Below, piece by piece: positions 16,341 to 26,745 of a stretch of DNA of 64,000 nt. A model generated the notes under the pieces. The model made no database searches. It had not been told where the DNA came from and was given only the letters and a program-made list of their open reading frames with translations. Positions within the stretch are counted from its first letter, which is position 1. Each line of letters begins with the position of its first letter. Origin of the DNA: Armatimonadota bacterium (GTDB lineage Bacteria > Armatimonadota > Zipacnadia > Zipacnadales > UBA11051); NCBI GenBank assembly GCA_013178155.1, contig JABLXH010000008.1:1-64000 (forward strand). Reading direction: 5' to 3'. Both the position numbers and the translations under genes were made by a program.

Positions 16341-17576
16341 TCAGTCCAGAGCTGAACGTTTCTGTACTACTACGATGCCGTTATCGGCAACAACAAAGCG
16401 CTCGGCATCGGCCTGCGGGTCATAGCCGATCACATAGCCGGCCGGAATGTGAACGCCCTCGTCCACGATCACGCGCCGTAGCCGGGCGCCTTCGCCGACG
16501 GTGACGTCATCCATGACCACTGACTCTACGACCTCGGCTCCGGGCTCCAGCACCACGCCGGGCGAAAGCACGGAGTCCCGGACCGTGGCGCTCTTGACAA
16601 TGCAGCCGGCGCAGAGGATGGCGCAACCGATGTGCGGCGGCGGATGACCGCCGCTGTGGACGGTCTTGACCGGCGGCAGGGGCGCCTTGTAGGTGTAGAT
16701 GGGCCACAGATCATCATAGAGGTCCAGTTCGGGCAGAGGCGCAATGAGGTCCATGTGGGCTTGCCAGTAGCTGGCGATGGTCCCGATGTCGCGCCAGTAG
16801 GAGTTGGGCGAGCGACCCGCGCCGACGAAGGGATAGGCATAGACCGCCCGCCCGGCGGCCACCATGGCCGGGATGATGTCACGGCCGAAGTCGTGGTGGC
16901 TGTCGGTGCGGGCGTCGGCGACCACCTGCTCCACGAGGCTCGTGGTGCGCCAGGCGTAGACCCCCATGTTAACGAGGCAGTGCTCTTCGTCGTCGGGCAG
17001 GGCCGGGGGGTCAGCGGGTTTCTCGAGGAAGCCGACCACGCGTCCGTCGCGGTCGATCTGCAGGACTCCCAACTGGGTTGCCGACTCTCGTCGCATCTTC
17101 AGGCACGAGACCGTGAGCTCCGCCTCATGCTGGCAGTGGTACTGCAGAAGCAGCGAGTAGTCCATCTTGTAGGCATGGTCACCCGACAGCAGCAGCACGT
17201 GCTGGGGCCGCTCCTCCTGAAGCAGGAAGAGGTTTTGGAAGATGGCGTCCGCGGTGCCGGCATACCAGCGATCCGAGAAGAGGCGCTGGGGCGGCACGAA
17301 GTCCACGAACTCGTCCATGTCGTCGTTGAGCCGGGGGCCCCACGTGCGGCGCACATGGCGGGATAGAGACATGGAGGCATACTGCGTCAACAGGTGAATG
17401 CGGCGCAGGCCGGAGTTGACGCAGTTGCTGAGTGTGAAGTCAATCATCCGGTAGGTGCCGCCGAAGCGTACCCCGGGCTTGGCGCGACTCTGGGTCAGGG
17501 GATGTAGCCGCTGTCCCTCGCCGCCGGCCAGAACCATCACGGTGACATCGCGCTGATGCGGCCGCGCCTGACCCAT
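16341..17576 (-). CDS. glgC: Glucose-1-phosphate adenylyltransferase
   Basis: The 411-residue protein has the ADP-glucose pyrophosphorylase N-terminal motif VMVLAGGEGQRLHPLT with KPGVRFGG and IDFTLSNCVNSG, the regulatory and substrate loops FLEKPADPP and YWRDIGTI, and a C-terminal left-handed beta-helix (VESVVMDDVTVGEGARLRRVIVDEG). It makes ADP-glucose for GlgA and is the committed step of glycogen synthesis. The ATG lies six bases after the response-regulator stop, with GGAGG about 11 bases upstream, so it is likely translationally coupled. Placement directly behind a two-component pair suggests shared expression with the signalling genes. Confidence 0.95.
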   Translation of the reverse strand: MGQARPHQRDVTVMVLAGGEGQRLHPLTQSRAKPGVRFGGTYRMIDFTLSNCVNSGLRRIHLLTQYASMSLSRHVRRTWGPRLNDDMDEFVDFVPPQRLFSDRWYAGTADAIFQNLFLLQEERPQHVLLLSGDHAYKMDYSLLLQYHCQHEAELTVSCLKMRRESATQLGVLQIDRDGRVVGFLEKPADPPALPDDEEHCLVNMGVYAWRTTSLVEQVVADARTDSHHDFGRDIIPAMVAAGRAVYAYPFVGAGRSPNSYWRDIGTIASYWQAHMDLIAPLPELDLYDDLWPIYTYKAPLPPVKTVHSGGHPPPHIGCAILCAGCIVKSATVRDSVLSPGVVLEPGAEVVESVVMDDVTVGEGARLRRVIVDEGVHIPAGYVIGYDPQADAERFVVADNGIVVVQKRSALD

Positions 17577-17582
17577 GCCGAC

Positions 17583-17984
17583 CTAGTCCTCCACCGGTTC
17601 CGGCAATGGCGGCGGCTCGATACCGCGGCTCTTGAGCGCCTTGGCCACTTCCGTCAGCAGTTCCGTGAGGTCGCTGGACTTCACCACATAGGCTTCCGCC
17701 GCCCAGGTCATGAAGTCGTCCTTGTAGCTGGAATAGGCGGTGTTGAGGATGACGGGCAGTTGCTTATTGATGCTCAGGATCTTGCCCAGGGCCTCTACCC
17801 CGTCCATGCCCGGCATGGCGATGTCCAGTACGACCAGATCGACCGGCTGCTGCTGGAGGATATCCAGGCCCTCTTGCCCGGTCTTGGCCGTCAGGACCTC
17901 GTAGCCGGCATAGCTGAGCTCTTCAGAATACAGAATTCGCGTTGGTTCGTTGTCTTCGATGACGAGCACCACAGGCTTGCTCAT
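17583..17984 (-). CDS. Single-domain response regulator (receiver only)
   Basis: The 133 residues form one receiver domain: acidic pair E10/D11, phosphoacceptor D54 in VVLDIAMPGMDG, T82 and K102. There is no output domain; a proline-rich tail (EPPPLPEPVED) ends the protein. Its ATG follows the TAG of the sensor kinase gene directly, so the two are almost certainly a cognate pair. Without a DNA-binding domain it must act by protein interaction, for example on another kinase in a relay or directly on an enzyme. glgC starts six bases after its stop. Confidence 0.95.
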   Translation of the reverse strand: MSKPVVLVIEDNEPTRILYSEELSYAGYEVLTAKTGQEGLDILQQQPVDLVVLDIAMPGMDGVEALGKILSINKQLPVILNTAYSSYKDDFMTWAAEAYVVKSSDLTELLTEVAKALKSRGIEPPPLPEPVED

Positions 17985-20678
17985 CTATGACGACCCCTTT
18001 CCTGTGTCCCCCGATTCGCCCGCAGAAAGCACGGCCGGTGTCGCCGGCTCGCCTTCATCGAGGTTGAAGATGACAGAGAAAGTGCTGCCCACCCCTTCCT
18101 CACTGCTCACCTCCAGGCGTGCTCCGTGGTCTTCGACGATCTTCTTGGCGAGCGCCAGCCCCAGCCCTGTCCCGGTCGGTTTGGTGGTGAAGAAGTGGTC
18201 GAAGATCTGGTCGAGGTGGTGGGCGGGGATGCCCATCCCGGTGTCTGAGACCCACAGAATGACCTGGTTGCCCTCCCGTCGGGCCCCGACCGTGATCTTC
18301 CCGCCGTAGGGCATGGCGTCCAGGGCGTTGATGATCAGGTTCCTGACCACCTGCTCCATCTGGTGGCAATCCACCGGTACCAGCGGCAGGTCCTCGCTGA
18401 TCTGCTCGATGAGCTCGAAGTTGCCGCGTTCACGCTGCCCCTGGGTGGAGACAATACTCGCCCGGATGATCTCCGCCAGCGAGCAGGCCTCGAGGCGGGG
18501 CCGACTCGGCTTCGAGAAGTCCAGCAGCCCGCTCAGGATGTCCTCCAGCTTGGCAACTTCCTCCTCGATGATGCGGGCGTTGCGCTTGACGATCTCCACC
18601 TCATGGCACCGCCGGCGCAGCATGCGGGCAAAGCCACCGATGGTGGATAGGGGGTTGCGGATTTCGTGCGCGACGATGGCGGTGACCTCACCGATAGCAG
18701 CCAGCGCCTCGGACCGCACCAGTCGCTCCGTGGCCGCTTCCAGTTTGCTGTAGGCCTCCTGCAACTCATCGGCCCGGCGCTTGGCCTGGGCGTAGAAGAT
18801 GGCGCCATCAATGGCCAGCGCCGCCTGGTTGGTCAGCGCGGTCAGCAGTTCGATATCAGGGCCGTGGATGCTTTGCTGAGTGATCCTGTTGTCGGCGATG
18901 GCGACGCCAATAATCCGGTCCTGAACCACCATCGGAGCCACTACGAACTCGTCGGCTCCCAGAGCCTCGGCCAGCTCGGGCGGAACCCGAGGGTCTGACC
19001 CGGCATCCAGGACATGGATGGTTTCGCGGCTGTGGGCCGCCAGCGCAGGCAGTCTCTCCTTGTCGTCCAGCGGGAAGACAAGCCGCTCAATCATGTCACG
19101 CAGCGGCCGCTGCTCCGGCGGCGGCAGGTGCTCGTAGTCGGCGAGGAATTGCTCCAGGGTGAGCCGCGTGGACAGCTCACTCCACACGCGCCCCGCTTCC
19201 TCCGGGCTCTCCGGTCCCACGCCCTGCTCAGCCCGCAGCAGCCGGGCTTCCTCATCGGCGAGCAGCACCACCGCCCGGTTGAACCCCAGACCCACTGCCC
19301 CGCCGGCCGTTATGCCAGTCAGAAGTGTATGCACCAGCCGGTCCACGTCCCGCACGCCCAGCATCGCCTCCACGATGTGGTGCAGCACCAGGCGCGCGTA
19401 GAACTGGCGTTGCCGCTCAGTCACATCCTCCAGCGTGACCAGCAGGTACCTCTGCCCCTCGGCCCCCGGGCAGGGCTCGATGGCGATGTCCAGCAGGCGC
19501 TCGTTGTGGTCCGGCGTGGGCTGCCGGTAAGCCGACCAGCGAAGGCGGGAGCCGGTCTCCAGCGTCTGGCGCATCTGATCGAGCAACCCTGCGTCCTCCA
19601 GCAGCTCCCGCGGGAAGACCTCGGTGATGTGCCGCCCGGCGACTGGGTCGGAGTTGCGCCGCTCCTGCAGATAGGCCTGGTTGGCGTGCAGGACGTTCAG
19701 GTTCTCGTCCAGCACCAGCAGCCGAGCGGGCAGGGCATCGATGATGTTTTCCAGGAACGTGCCGAGGCGCTCCAGTTCGCTGACCTGGCCCGCCACTTGC
19801 TCCTGCAACTCATCGGCGCGGCGGGCCAACTCCTCACGGAAACGCACACGCTCGGTGATGTCGCGCATGAGGACCTGTGAGGCCCGGTGCCCGCCGTATT
19901 CCAGGGTGGTCGCGTTGATTGCCACCACCATCAGTGAGCCGTCGCGTCGCCGCAGGGGAAGGTTGTAAGTCGGCGTGCGGCCGTCCGGTCGCGGCGCCAG
20001 GAGCCCGGGCAGGATGAGGGGCAGGTCATCGTGCAAAGCCCGAAGCGGAAGGCCCTGCAGCTCGCTGCGGGTTCGTTCCAGCAGTCTCTCCGCCGCCGGG
20101 TTGGCATCCAGGATTTCCAGGCTTTCCAGGTCCACAATCACGATGGAGTCGGCAGAAGTGTCAAACAGACCCTGGTACCGTTGCCGCTCGGCAACAGCCT
20201 CGGCCAGGAGTCGCCGCGTCTCGTACTCACTGGTTTCCAGGCGCAGGTTGCGTACCGCAGCTTCCAGCAGCATCCGCAGCGGCCGCTTCTCGGCCTCGCC
20301 GATGGTGTCGGTTCGCTCCAAAGCTTCCAGGGTTACATCGCGGAGGGCATGGAAGTGATCCCGGATATTGCCCCGGCTCATCCCCGTCTCGTGCCAGCAC
20401 TGCAGCCAGGCGGCGTGGGCGGGCAGATGCATGTCGTGCCCGCCCTCGCGCACGTGCTCAATCAGAGCCAGCAGTGACGCCGCGACCTCACCCGCACCGT
20501 CCGGCCCCTCGGCGAGGTACGGGCGAGCCACGGCCTCGTCGGCCGCGGAACGCGCCAGCCAGTCCTGGGTTATCTGGCGACCATGGGCCTCCAGGAAGCG
20601 CGCCAGCTTCTCGCGCTCCCCCAGACCCACCGGCACAAACCGATCGTCCGCCAGCTCCTCTTGCCTTTCGCTCGGCAT
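17985..20678 (-). CDS. Soluble PAS-PAS-GAF sensor histidine kinase
   Basis: This 897-residue kinase has no clear membrane helix. Residues 1-165 resemble an RsbRD-type N-terminal helical domain. PAS 1 (about 175-285) starts LFDTSADSIVIVD, a heptad-like linker follows, then PAS 2 (about 315-435; DALPARLLVLDENLNVLHANQAYL) and a GAF domain (about 445-630). HisKA contains the phosphoaccepting H671 in IVAHEIRNPL. The ATPase domain shows the N-box VVRNLIINALDAM, G1 VSDTGMGIP and G2 GTGLGLALAKKI. It should phosphorylate the adjacent receiver protein in response to an intracellular redox, ligand or stress cue. The gene lies 42 bp after galT and upstream of glgC and glgA. Confidence 0.92.
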   Translation of the reverse strand: MPSERQEELADDRFVPVGLGEREKLARFLEAHGRQITQDWLARSAADEAVARPYLAEGPDGAGEVAASLLALIEHVREGGHDMHLPAHAAWLQCWHETGMSRGNIRDHFHALRDVTLEALERTDTIGEAEKRPLRMLLEAAVRNLRLETSEYETRRLLAEAVAERQRYQGLFDTSADSIVIVDLESLEILDANPAAERLLERTRSELQGLPLRALHDDLPLILPGLLAPRPDGRTPTYNLPLRRRDGSLMVVAINATTLEYGGHRASQVLMRDITERVRFREELARRADELQEQVAGQVSELERLGTFLENIIDALPARLLVLDENLNVLHANQAYLQERRNSDPVAGRHITEVFPRELLEDAGLLDQMRQTLETGSRLRWSAYRQPTPDHNERLLDIAIEPCPGAEGQRYLLVTLEDVTERQRQFYARLVLHHIVEAMLGVRDVDRLVHTLLTGITAGGAVGLGFNRAVVLLADEEARLLRAEQGVGPESPEEAGRVWSELSTRLTLEQFLADYEHLPPPEQRPLRDMIERLVFPLDDKERLPALAAHSRETIHVLDAGSDPRVPPELAEALGADEFVVAPMVVQDRIIGVAIADNRITQQSIHGPDIELLTALTNQAALAIDGAIFYAQAKRRADELQEAYSKLEAATERLVRSEALAAIGEVTAIVAHEIRNPLSTIGGFARMLRRRCHEVEIVKRNARIIEEEVAKLEDILSGLLDFSKPSRPRLEACSLAEIIRASIVSTQGQRERGNFELIEQISEDLPLVPVDCHQMEQVVRNLIINALDAMPYGGKITVGARREGNQVILWVSDTGMGIPAHHLDQIFDHFFTTKPTGTGLGLALAKKIVEDHGARLEVSSEEGVGSTFSVIFNLDEGEPATPAVLSAGESGDTGKGSS

Positions 20679-20720
20679 CCCGGTACCCAGCCCTCTCCCT
20701 CAAGAGCCAACCAAGAGGCC

Positions 20721-21791
20721 TCAGGCGCTTGCCGCCTGAGGTTCCTCGATCTCCCCACGCAGGTAGGCCTTGGCGAGCTCCGGAGACACCGGGTTGATGT
20801 AGAAACCGGTTGCCCACTCGAAGCCCGCCTGTTTGGTTAGACGCGGCATGAGTTCCACATGCCAGTGGTAGTCGTACTCAATGGTGCCCCAGTACTCCGG
20901 ATGTCCGGGTCGGGGCACGGCGCAGGGCGCCGTCTGCAGCATCATGTTGTAGGGCGGATTCTTCAGCACGTCACGATACAGCATGAGCGTCTGCTTCAGA
21001 ATGTCAGCAAACGCCCACTGTTCATGTTCGCTCATCAGTGTGAAGTCATGCATGTGACGACGCGGCAGTATCTGCAGTTCGAACGGCCCCCGGGCTGCGA
21101 AGGGCGAGAGCACCAGGAAGTCCTGGTTCTCCAGCACCAGCCGGTCCGGAATGGCCAGCTCCTGCTCAATCAGGTCGCAAAAGATGCAGCGCTCCTTGCG
21201 CGAGTAGTGTTCCAGCGCCGAAGACAGCAGGCTTTTGACCAACTGCGGCACAATCGGCAGGGCAATCAACTGTGAGTGCGGGTGGGGTAGCGAGGCGCCG
21301 GCGGCAGCACCGAAGTTGCGGAACACCACGATATGCCGGAAGCGCTTGTCGCGCCGCAGGTCCAGCACCCGCTGGCGGTAGGCCTCCAGGACCATGTTGA
21401 TCTGCTCCAGGGGCGCCACGGCCAGGTCCATCTCGTGGTCTGGTGTCTCGATGATCACCTCATGGGCGCCAAACCCTCCCATGCGGTCCATCAGGCCGAT
21501 ACCACTCCGCTGCAGATCCGCCTCGATGGTCAGGGCGGGGAACTTGTTCTGCACCACGCGCACGTCCCAGCCCGGCGTGTTGGGCAGGGTTCCGGGTGCC
21601 CGCACTGCCCAGATCTCCGGCGGGGTGGTATGCTCATTGCCGCCGCAGAAGGGGCAGAAGCCTGGCGGCTTGGTCTCCGCCTCCTCCTTGAACTGGTCAG
21701 GGCGCTTGCCCCGCGAAGCGGCGATGATCACCCACCGCTCGACCAGCGGATCCTTCCGGAGCTCCGAAAACTCGAAGGTCGCATTACTCAT
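20721..21791 (-). CDS. galT: Galactose-1-phosphate uridylyltransferase
   Basis: The 356-residue protein has the HIT-superfamily active site H170-P171-H172 in SLPHPHSQ, where the second His is the uridylylated nucleophile, and cysteine pairs CPFC (46-49) and CIFC (202-205) that bind structural metal. It swaps UMP between UDP-glucose and galactose-1-phosphate in the Leloir pathway. The N-terminus reads SELRKDPLVERWVIIAASRGKRP, normal for the family. Related bacterial enzymes can use ADP-glucose, which would suit its place at the head of a glycogen operon. It is divergent from the sugar isomerase-like gene across 296 bp. Confidence 0.93.
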   Translation of the reverse strand: MSNATFEFSELRKDPLVERWVIIAASRGKRPDQFKEEAETKPPGFCPFCGGNEHTTPPEIWAVRAPGTLPNTPGWDVRVVQNKFPALTIEADLQRSGIGLMDRMGGFGAHEVIIETPDHEMDLAVAPLEQINMVLEAYRQRVLDLRRDKRFRHIVVFRNFGAAAGASLPHPHSQLIALPIVPQLVKSLLSSALEHYSRKERCIFCDLIEQELAIPDRLVLENQDFLVLSPFAARGPFELQILPRRHMHDFTLMSEHEQWAFADILKQTLMLYRDVLKNPPYNMMLQTAPCAVPRPGHPEYWGTIEYDYHWHVELMPRLTKQAGFEWATGFYINPVSPELAKAYLRGEIEEPQAASA

Positions 21792-22087
21792 ATCGGGATG
21801 GCTGCTTGGCCAAACTCCTCTCCTGATTGGTGTACTCCGGCCAGACGCCCATCGGCAATGGCGTCACGCGCCGCGGCAGGCCCACAACAGCGCTGCCTCG
21901 TGACTCTGACAGGCCCAGTGAGCCGCCTATCCCACCGCCCCCACCCCCCTGCGACGGTCGGTGGGCTCCCTGAGTTTACCCTATCGCGACCGGCAGTCGC
22001 AAGGTCGGTCTCCGGCGGGGGCCCACGCAGGTTAGCCCTCGCGGGCCGCGGAAATGGCCTTTCAGGCCCACAACCCGGGAGGATACG
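21792..22087. other. Divergent intergenic region between galT and the isomerase-like gene
   Basis: These 296 bases hold no supported gene. They must contain the promoters for galT (minus) and the sugar isomerase-like gene (plus). I see a small GGCCT-TTC-AGGCC hairpin near 22053-22065 and a GGGAGGA ribosome site for the plus-strand gene, but no confident -35/-10 pair. Confidence 0.5.
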
Positions 22088-22930
22088 GTGCGCCGATCGC
22101 ACGGTCTTGGCATGAGCTCCAACCTCTACCCCACCCCGTGGGGGGAGCCTGAGCTGGCGCTCACGGCGCAGGCGGGCATCGCTTACCTGGAGCTATGGGC
22201 CAGTCCGCTGGATTGCCTGCCCGACCCGCCCGCACTGGAGCGGCTGGGCGCCACGGCTCAGGCGCTGGGGCTGCACGTCTGGTCCTTGCACGCTCCCTAC
22301 GGCGAGGCCTGCAATCTGGCCAGTGCCGACGAGACAGGCCGCGGGCTCGCCGTAAGCACGCTCGTGGCGGCCATGGACCGCGCACGGGCCGCCGGCGCAT
22401 CGCTGGTAGTGGTGCACAGCGGCCTGCTCGCGCACCCACGGGAGCCACGGGAGCCGGCCGTTGCACGGGCCGTGCGGAGCCTCAACGAGCTGTGCCAGCC
22501 GGCCTCGGAGCGCGGCCTGGCCCTGGCTGTTGAATACCTTCCGCCGGGTACGCTCGCGCTGGGCGCGGGGACCGAGGAACTCCTCTCCCTGCGAAGTCTC
22601 GTCGACGGCGAAATTGGTTTCTGTGCCGATGTGGTGCACATGCACCCCGCCGAGGACCCGGCGACGGTCATACGTGCCCTGGGCGGCGCGGTCGCCACGG
22701 TCCACCTGTCGGACAACGACGGGGTGGAGGTGGAGCGCCACTGGCTGCCCGGCAAGGGGCAGATCAAGTGGCCGGCGGTGCTGTCGGCCCTGGACGAGGT
22801 GGGCTACCAAGGGCCGATGCTGGTGGAAGCCCATACGGGCTATGAACCGGACCTGCCGCGGGTGCTGGCGGCTCTGGCTGCCTGCGGCCACGAGGTGCTG
22901 GGGTGCCAGTTGCCGGATGCGCCGGGTTGA
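22088..22930 (+). CDS. Xylose-isomerase-like TIM-barrel sugar phosphate isomerase/epimerase
   Basis: The 280-residue protein matches the AP-endonuclease-2/xylose isomerase-like superfamily: AGIAYLELWA, LGLHVWSLHAPYGE, GASLVVVHSG, LALAVEYLP with the first metal Glu, GFCADVVHMH with metal Asp and His, ATVHLSDNDG, and a final MLVEAH Glu. Members isomerise or epimerise free or phosphorylated sugars and keto-sugars using a divalent metal. No substrate can be read. The GTG start at 22088 has GGAGG five bases upstream; an ATG eight codons later is an alternative. The rubredoxin gene follows 48 bp later. Confidence 0.85.
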   Translation: MRRSHGLGMSSNLYPTPWGEPELALTAQAGIAYLELWASPLDCLPDPPALERLGATAQALGLHVWSLHAPYGEACNLASADETGRGLAVSTLVAAMDRARAAGASLVVVHSGLLAHPREPREPAVARAVRSLNELCQPASERGLALAVEYLPPGTLALGAGTEELLSLRSLVDGEIGFCADVVHMHPAEDPATVIRALGGAVATVHLSDNDGVEVERHWLPGKGQIKWPAVLSALDEVGYQGPMLVEAHTGYEPDLPRVLAALAACGHEVLGCQLPDAPG

Positions 22931-22978
22931 GTCAGTGCGTCCCCGGAGAGCACTGCAAAGCCCTGGGAGGTGACGAGA

Positions 22979-23140
22979 GTGCAGAGATACCAGTGCAATA
23001 TCTGCCCATACATCTACGACCCTGCGGAGGGCGATCCCGACAACGGCGTTCCGCCGGGCACAGCCTTCGAGGACCTGCCTGACGACTGGGTCTGCCCCCT
23101 CTGTCAGGTGTCGAAGGACGAGTTCACGGCCATTGACTAA
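22979..23140 (+). CDS. Rubredoxin
   Basis: A 53-residue ORF with a GTG start, GGAGG eight bases upstream, reads [19 protein letters not shown], then [20 protein letters not shown]. The two pairs CNIC and CPLC, about 33 residues apart, are the Fe(SCys)4 site, and Y, P, F and W residues of the rubredoxin core are all in place. It carries single electrons at low potential, commonly in oxygen or peroxide detoxification of anaerobes and microaerophiles. Its TAA overlaps the stop of the next, convergent gene by four bases. No rubredoxin partner (rubrerythrin, oxidase) is nearby. The gene is easily missed because it is so short. Confidence 0.95.
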   Translation: MQRYQCNICPYIYDPAEGDPDNGVPPGTAFEDLPDDWVCPLCQVSKDEFTAID

Positions 23141-26100
23141 CCTCCCGGCGCACTGCCGGCAGCACCGTATACCCGCAGTTCGCCGAGGCGACATTCGCCG
23201 GGCCGCGCCATCTCACTGAAGTCCTCGGCGCGTCCACCTGGTCCGCCCTTCCCCACGCGCACCGCGACCGGGCTGTCTGGATAGAGGGCGCGCGGGTAGC
23301 TGTGCATGGGGTCCCAGTACTCGCAGTCCACCGAGCTCTCGACCACCACCGCGTCGGCCTCCAGGCGGATACGCAGCCAGTAGGTTTCGTCCGGCGCCGT
23401 CCGTCCGGGGAACACGAAGTCTGTGCCATCATCCACGCCGAAGGTCCCCATGGAGCGCACGTTGATCCGCACCACCCGATCATCCGGCCAAAGCAGCGTC
23501 AGCCCCGGCCCCCACGTCGCCCCAGCGTCGGTTCCCGGCTCCACCCGGCATTGCACCAGTGTCGTCCCCGGCGGCAGCGGGCGTTCAGCAAAGGCGTAGC
23601 AGTTGTCCAGGGCGGAGATGACGATGGCGCTGTCGCGCAACGTCAGAGCCGCCTGTCCCCGTGCCGACAGGGAAACGGTCCAGGGGTCGCCGAGAGCCTC
23701 ACGGTCGAAGTCGTCCTGCAGCAGCAGTTGCCGTCCGGCGTAGGCGTCTACCTGGGGTGGTACCTCGTGGACCTCCTCGTCCAGATAGAGCAGCCAGCCC
23801 CGTCCCGGTGGGACCGGGATGGTGTCCCCTGGCCGGAAGAGCCGCGCGGGCTGAAACCCGTCCACCGCCGGAGCGTAGAACCCGGCCTTGGCCTGGTCCA
23901 GGCCCAGCCGGTCCCAGTCCACGGTCAGCCGGCAGGAGGCCCTTGCGGGCGCCCAACTGGCCAGCGCCACCAGGCTTCGCCCCGGTTTGCGGTACACGGT
24001 AGCGAGGATGCTCTCATGGTCCGTGCGGACCGGGCAGTTCTTCTCCCAGTAGCCGAGCATTTCGGCATCCTGGATGCCGAAGTAATCCCAGAGACGCCAT
24101 ATGGCCCGAGGGTCACCCTGCCAGTGCAGGCGGTTGGTCATGCCATAGAGCATGCCCCGCCAGGGATTGCCGCCGTTTTGCAGCATCTCGCCGTACAGGC
24201 CGAACGGAATGCCCGAGACCTCCACCAGCCAGTAGTCGGGCGGCAAGTCATAGTCATACATCTCCCCGAACCACAGGCTGTCAAGGTAGGGGAAGTGCTC
24301 CATGTAGAGGTTCGCGGGGCTGACGCGGCGGTCCATGTAGGCGTAGTCATTGCCGGAATGGAAGTCTATCAGGCATCCGGGCCGCGAGCGGTCAAGCACC
24401 TTGCGGACACGCTTCATGATCTCGCGGTCGTAGCCGATGCCATCCAGATACAGGCCGTCAACCCCCACCTCGCGCACGAGCCAGGCCAGTCCTTCGAGGT
24501 AGTAGTTGTGCCAGCGGGAGAGCCCAACCGTGGCGATGGCAGCGTCCACTTCGCCGTTGGGGTAGGGCTGATGCCAGGCCGCGGCGTAGTCGCTCACCAG
24601 GTGCTCCTGCAGCCAGGAGTCGCCCCCTCCGCCTCCGCCGGTGAAGACCTCGTGCCCCAGGCTACGCAGCGGGAAAAGCTCGCGAGTGAAGTTGCTTAGC
24701 TCACGGACCGTGTAGTAGATCTTGACCTTGACATTCCTCGCATGGGCAGCGGCGGTATACTGGCGCATCAGGTCCGTGGTCAGGAACGGGTAGTTGATGT
24801 AGGGATTGTGAGCATTGCCCTGATGGATGTTGACAATGTTGGCGCCATTGGCCACGACCTCGGCAACATCGGGAACCGTGTTGTACTCGTGGATGTAGCG
24901 CTGCTGCCAGTGGGCGGGATCCAGCGGCTTCACCGGGGTGATCAGCAGCCCGAAGCGCAGTTCCAAGCGCTCGCCAGCGGCCATCGCCCGCGGGCCCGTG
25001 AAGGCGCGGAAGAGCACAGTGTCCGCTCCCAACTCGGAGACCGTGGCGCCGCCCTTGCCGTCATTGCCCCAGTTGCGCACCGCACCCGGCTCGGCAGCGC
25101 CCAGATGCCACTCGTCGAGAGGCCCTTTCAGTTTGCACTGCAGCCCGGCGTGAACGTCACCCAGCCAGACGGCGTTGGTGGGCTGTCTGCCACTCCAGTC
25201 CCACTTCCACTCGGCCGGCCGGAGGCCCCCCATCTTGCCGAGACCCATCATATAGGTCGCCACTTCCCGCCGGATCGGCACGTCCAGCCGTATATCCTGC
25301 AGTTCGGTAGCTCGGTCCGCCTCCAGGACCACTCTGTAGTTCAGATAGCCATCACTTTCCATCTTCGCCTGGACGGTCTGTCGGAGCCCACGGGCGCGTC
25401 GCGTCGTCTCCCACACCACGGCCCCCGCGGCGCGGTGGGTGACCCGCGCCGGGGCTCCTTCCCACTGCACCGGGCCTTCGGGGGCCTCGACGCTCAACTC
25501 CAGGGGCGCGGCGAGGATCTCCTGCTCGCCGCTGCGGACACTGTCCATGAAGCCGGCGACATTCCAAGTGACCTGTCGCCCCAGGCATCGCACGGTTCTT
25601 CCCTCCACCTCCAGCGGCGTGTAGGGCGCAGTTGGCTCCTCATCGAGACCGATGGTTGAGTTCAGCCACTTCAGGCGCGCCAGGCGGTCCAGGTCTCCTA
25701 CCCCCCCATCGGGCAATACCGTGGAACGCACGGCCAGGGCGATACCTACGGACCGGGGCGGGGCGTTGTCAGCGCTGACCGTTACCGCGCCCCGGTAGGT
25801 GCCGGTGGCGGAGTCGGCCGGGACCTGCAGCCCACACCATAGGGCCTGCACCTTGCCCTGAGGCACCGTAAGCGCCTTGTGCACCGGCCGCCCCAGCCAG
25901 TCCGTGCCTTCCAGGTTGAGGCAGGTGAGGCCCGCGGCCGGGATGACATTGGCGCCGGAAGTCAGGTCGGTGAACGTCACGCGCAGGTTGGTCAGGTCAC
26001 GATCCACGGCGTAGACGCCGACCTGGAAGACGAAGTACTCATTGCGCTGGGCGGCAGCCTCAAGAGCACCGCCGGGGCCGCGCTCAATCCACCGCAGCGG

Positions 26101-26745
26101 CAGGTCGTCGGTCATGCGGATAGGGTACTCGCGGACCTCGGGGAAGAGCAGGAAGGGCTCGCCGGCATGGGCCGCCCGCAAGGCTTGCACCTCGTCGGCC
26201 GTCGCACAAAGCTCCATCGGGTCACGGCGATGGAACGGGCTGCAGGCCTCGAAGCGCAGCAGTTGCGCTTCCGGCAGCGAGCGCCATGCCCCGTCGCCTC
26301 GCTCCTGTGTTCCCAGGTGATGGCGGGCGAGCCAGTCGCTGTGGGCCCGGGATTCGGCCGGCACGTACTGTACCCGTGGCGAGTACCATTCACCGCTGGT
26401 GGTGTAGGGCATGAAGTAGATGTGGTACACGCCAGCCACTGGGGCCTGGAAGACCACATCGCCGGCCTCGCGGTTGACGACCGGGGCGATGCCGTTCTCG
26501 ATCTGCTGACCCGAGGGCCCATGGACCCAGATGGCCTTCCGTTCGGGCTCGGCATCGCGCCGCCGCCAGGGCAGGTGCACCCGCACGGCGTCGGCGGCCT
26601 CGGCTACGCGCACGACGGCACGTTGGTTGCCCAGCTCGGTGGACTTCCAGGAGCCCACGCCGTACTCCACGGCCGCCACCTCCTGGCTCTGCAGGGCCAG
26701 CAGCAGGCTAGCCAGAGCATAGAATAGGGCCAGACATGGTCTCAT
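23137..26745 (-). CDS. Large secreted glycoside-hydrolase-like protein (DUF6067/GH123-N-like, LamG-like C-terminus)
   Basis: The 1202-residue protein begins [19 protein letters not shown], a signal peptide. Residues about 215-340 contain [25 protein letters not shown], like the N-terminal sandwich of GH123/DUF4091/DUF6067 proteins. A supersandwich-like middle leads to a TIM barrel (about 640-900) with [45 protein letters not shown] and [12 protein letters not shown]; an Asp in YLDG or DFHSG is the likely catalytic region. The last 180 residues form a concanavalin-like domain beginning [19 protein letters not shown] infer an extracellular glycosidase on a complex glycan, family unproven. ATG 26745 was preferred over a GTG two codons earlier. 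The stop overlaps the rubredoxin stop. Confidence 0.65.
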   Translation of the reverse strand: MRPCLALFYALASLLLALQSQEVAAVEYGVGSWKSTELGNQRAVVRVAEAADAVRVHLPWRRRDAEPERKAIWVHGPSGQQIENGIAPVVNREAGDVVFQAPVAGVYHIYFMPYTTSGEWYSPRVQYVPAESRAHSDWLARHHLGTQERGDGAWRSLPEAQLLRFEACSPFHRRDPMELCATADEVQALRAAHAGEPFLLFPEVREYPIRMTDDLPLRWIERGPGGALEAAAQRNEYFVFQVGVYAVDRDLTNLRVTFTDLTSGANVIPAAGLTCLNLEGTDWLGRPVHKALTVPQGKVQALWCGLQVPADSATGTYRGAVTVSADNAPPRSVGIALAVRSTVLPDGGVGDLDRLARLKWLNSTIGLDEEPTAPYTPLEVEGRTVRCLGRQVTWNVAGFMDSVRSGEQEILAAPLELSVEAPEGPVQWEGAPARVTHRAAGAVVWETTRRARGLRQTVQAKMESDGYLNYRVVLEADRATELQDIRLDVPIRREVATYMMGLGKMGGLRPAEWKWDWSGRQPTNAVWLGDVHAGLQCKLKGPLDEWHLGAAEPGAVRNWGNDGKGGATVSELGADTVLFRAFTGPRAMAAGERLELRFGLLITPVKPLDPAHWQQRYIHEYNTVPDVAEVVANGANIVNIHQGNAHNPYINYPFLTTDLMRQYTAAAHARNVKVKIYYTVRELSNFTRELFPLRSLGHEVFTGGGGGGDSWLQEHLVSDYAAAWHQPYPNGEVDAAIATVGLSRWHNYYLEGLAWLVREVGVDGLYLDGIGYDREIMKRVRKVLDRSRPGCLIDFHSGNDYAYMDRRVSPANLYMEHFPYLDSLWFGEMYDYDLPPDYWLVEVSGIPFGLYGEMLQNGGNPWRGMLYGMTNRLHWQGDPRAIWRLWDYFGIQDAEMLGYWEKNCPVRTDHESILATVYRKPGRSLVALASWAPARASCRLTVDWDRLGLDQAKAGFYAPAVDGFQPARLFRPGDTIPVPPGRGWLLYLDEEVHEVPPQVDAYAGRQLLLQDDFDREALGDPWTVSLSARGQAALTLRDSAIVISALDNCYAFAERPLPPGTTLVQCRVEPGTDAGATWGPGLTLLWPDDRVVRINVRSMGTFGVDDGTDFVFPGRTAPDETYWLRIRLEADAVVVESSVDCEYWDPMHSYPRALYPDSPVAVRVGKGGPGGRAEDFSEMARPGECRLGELRVYGAAGSAPGG

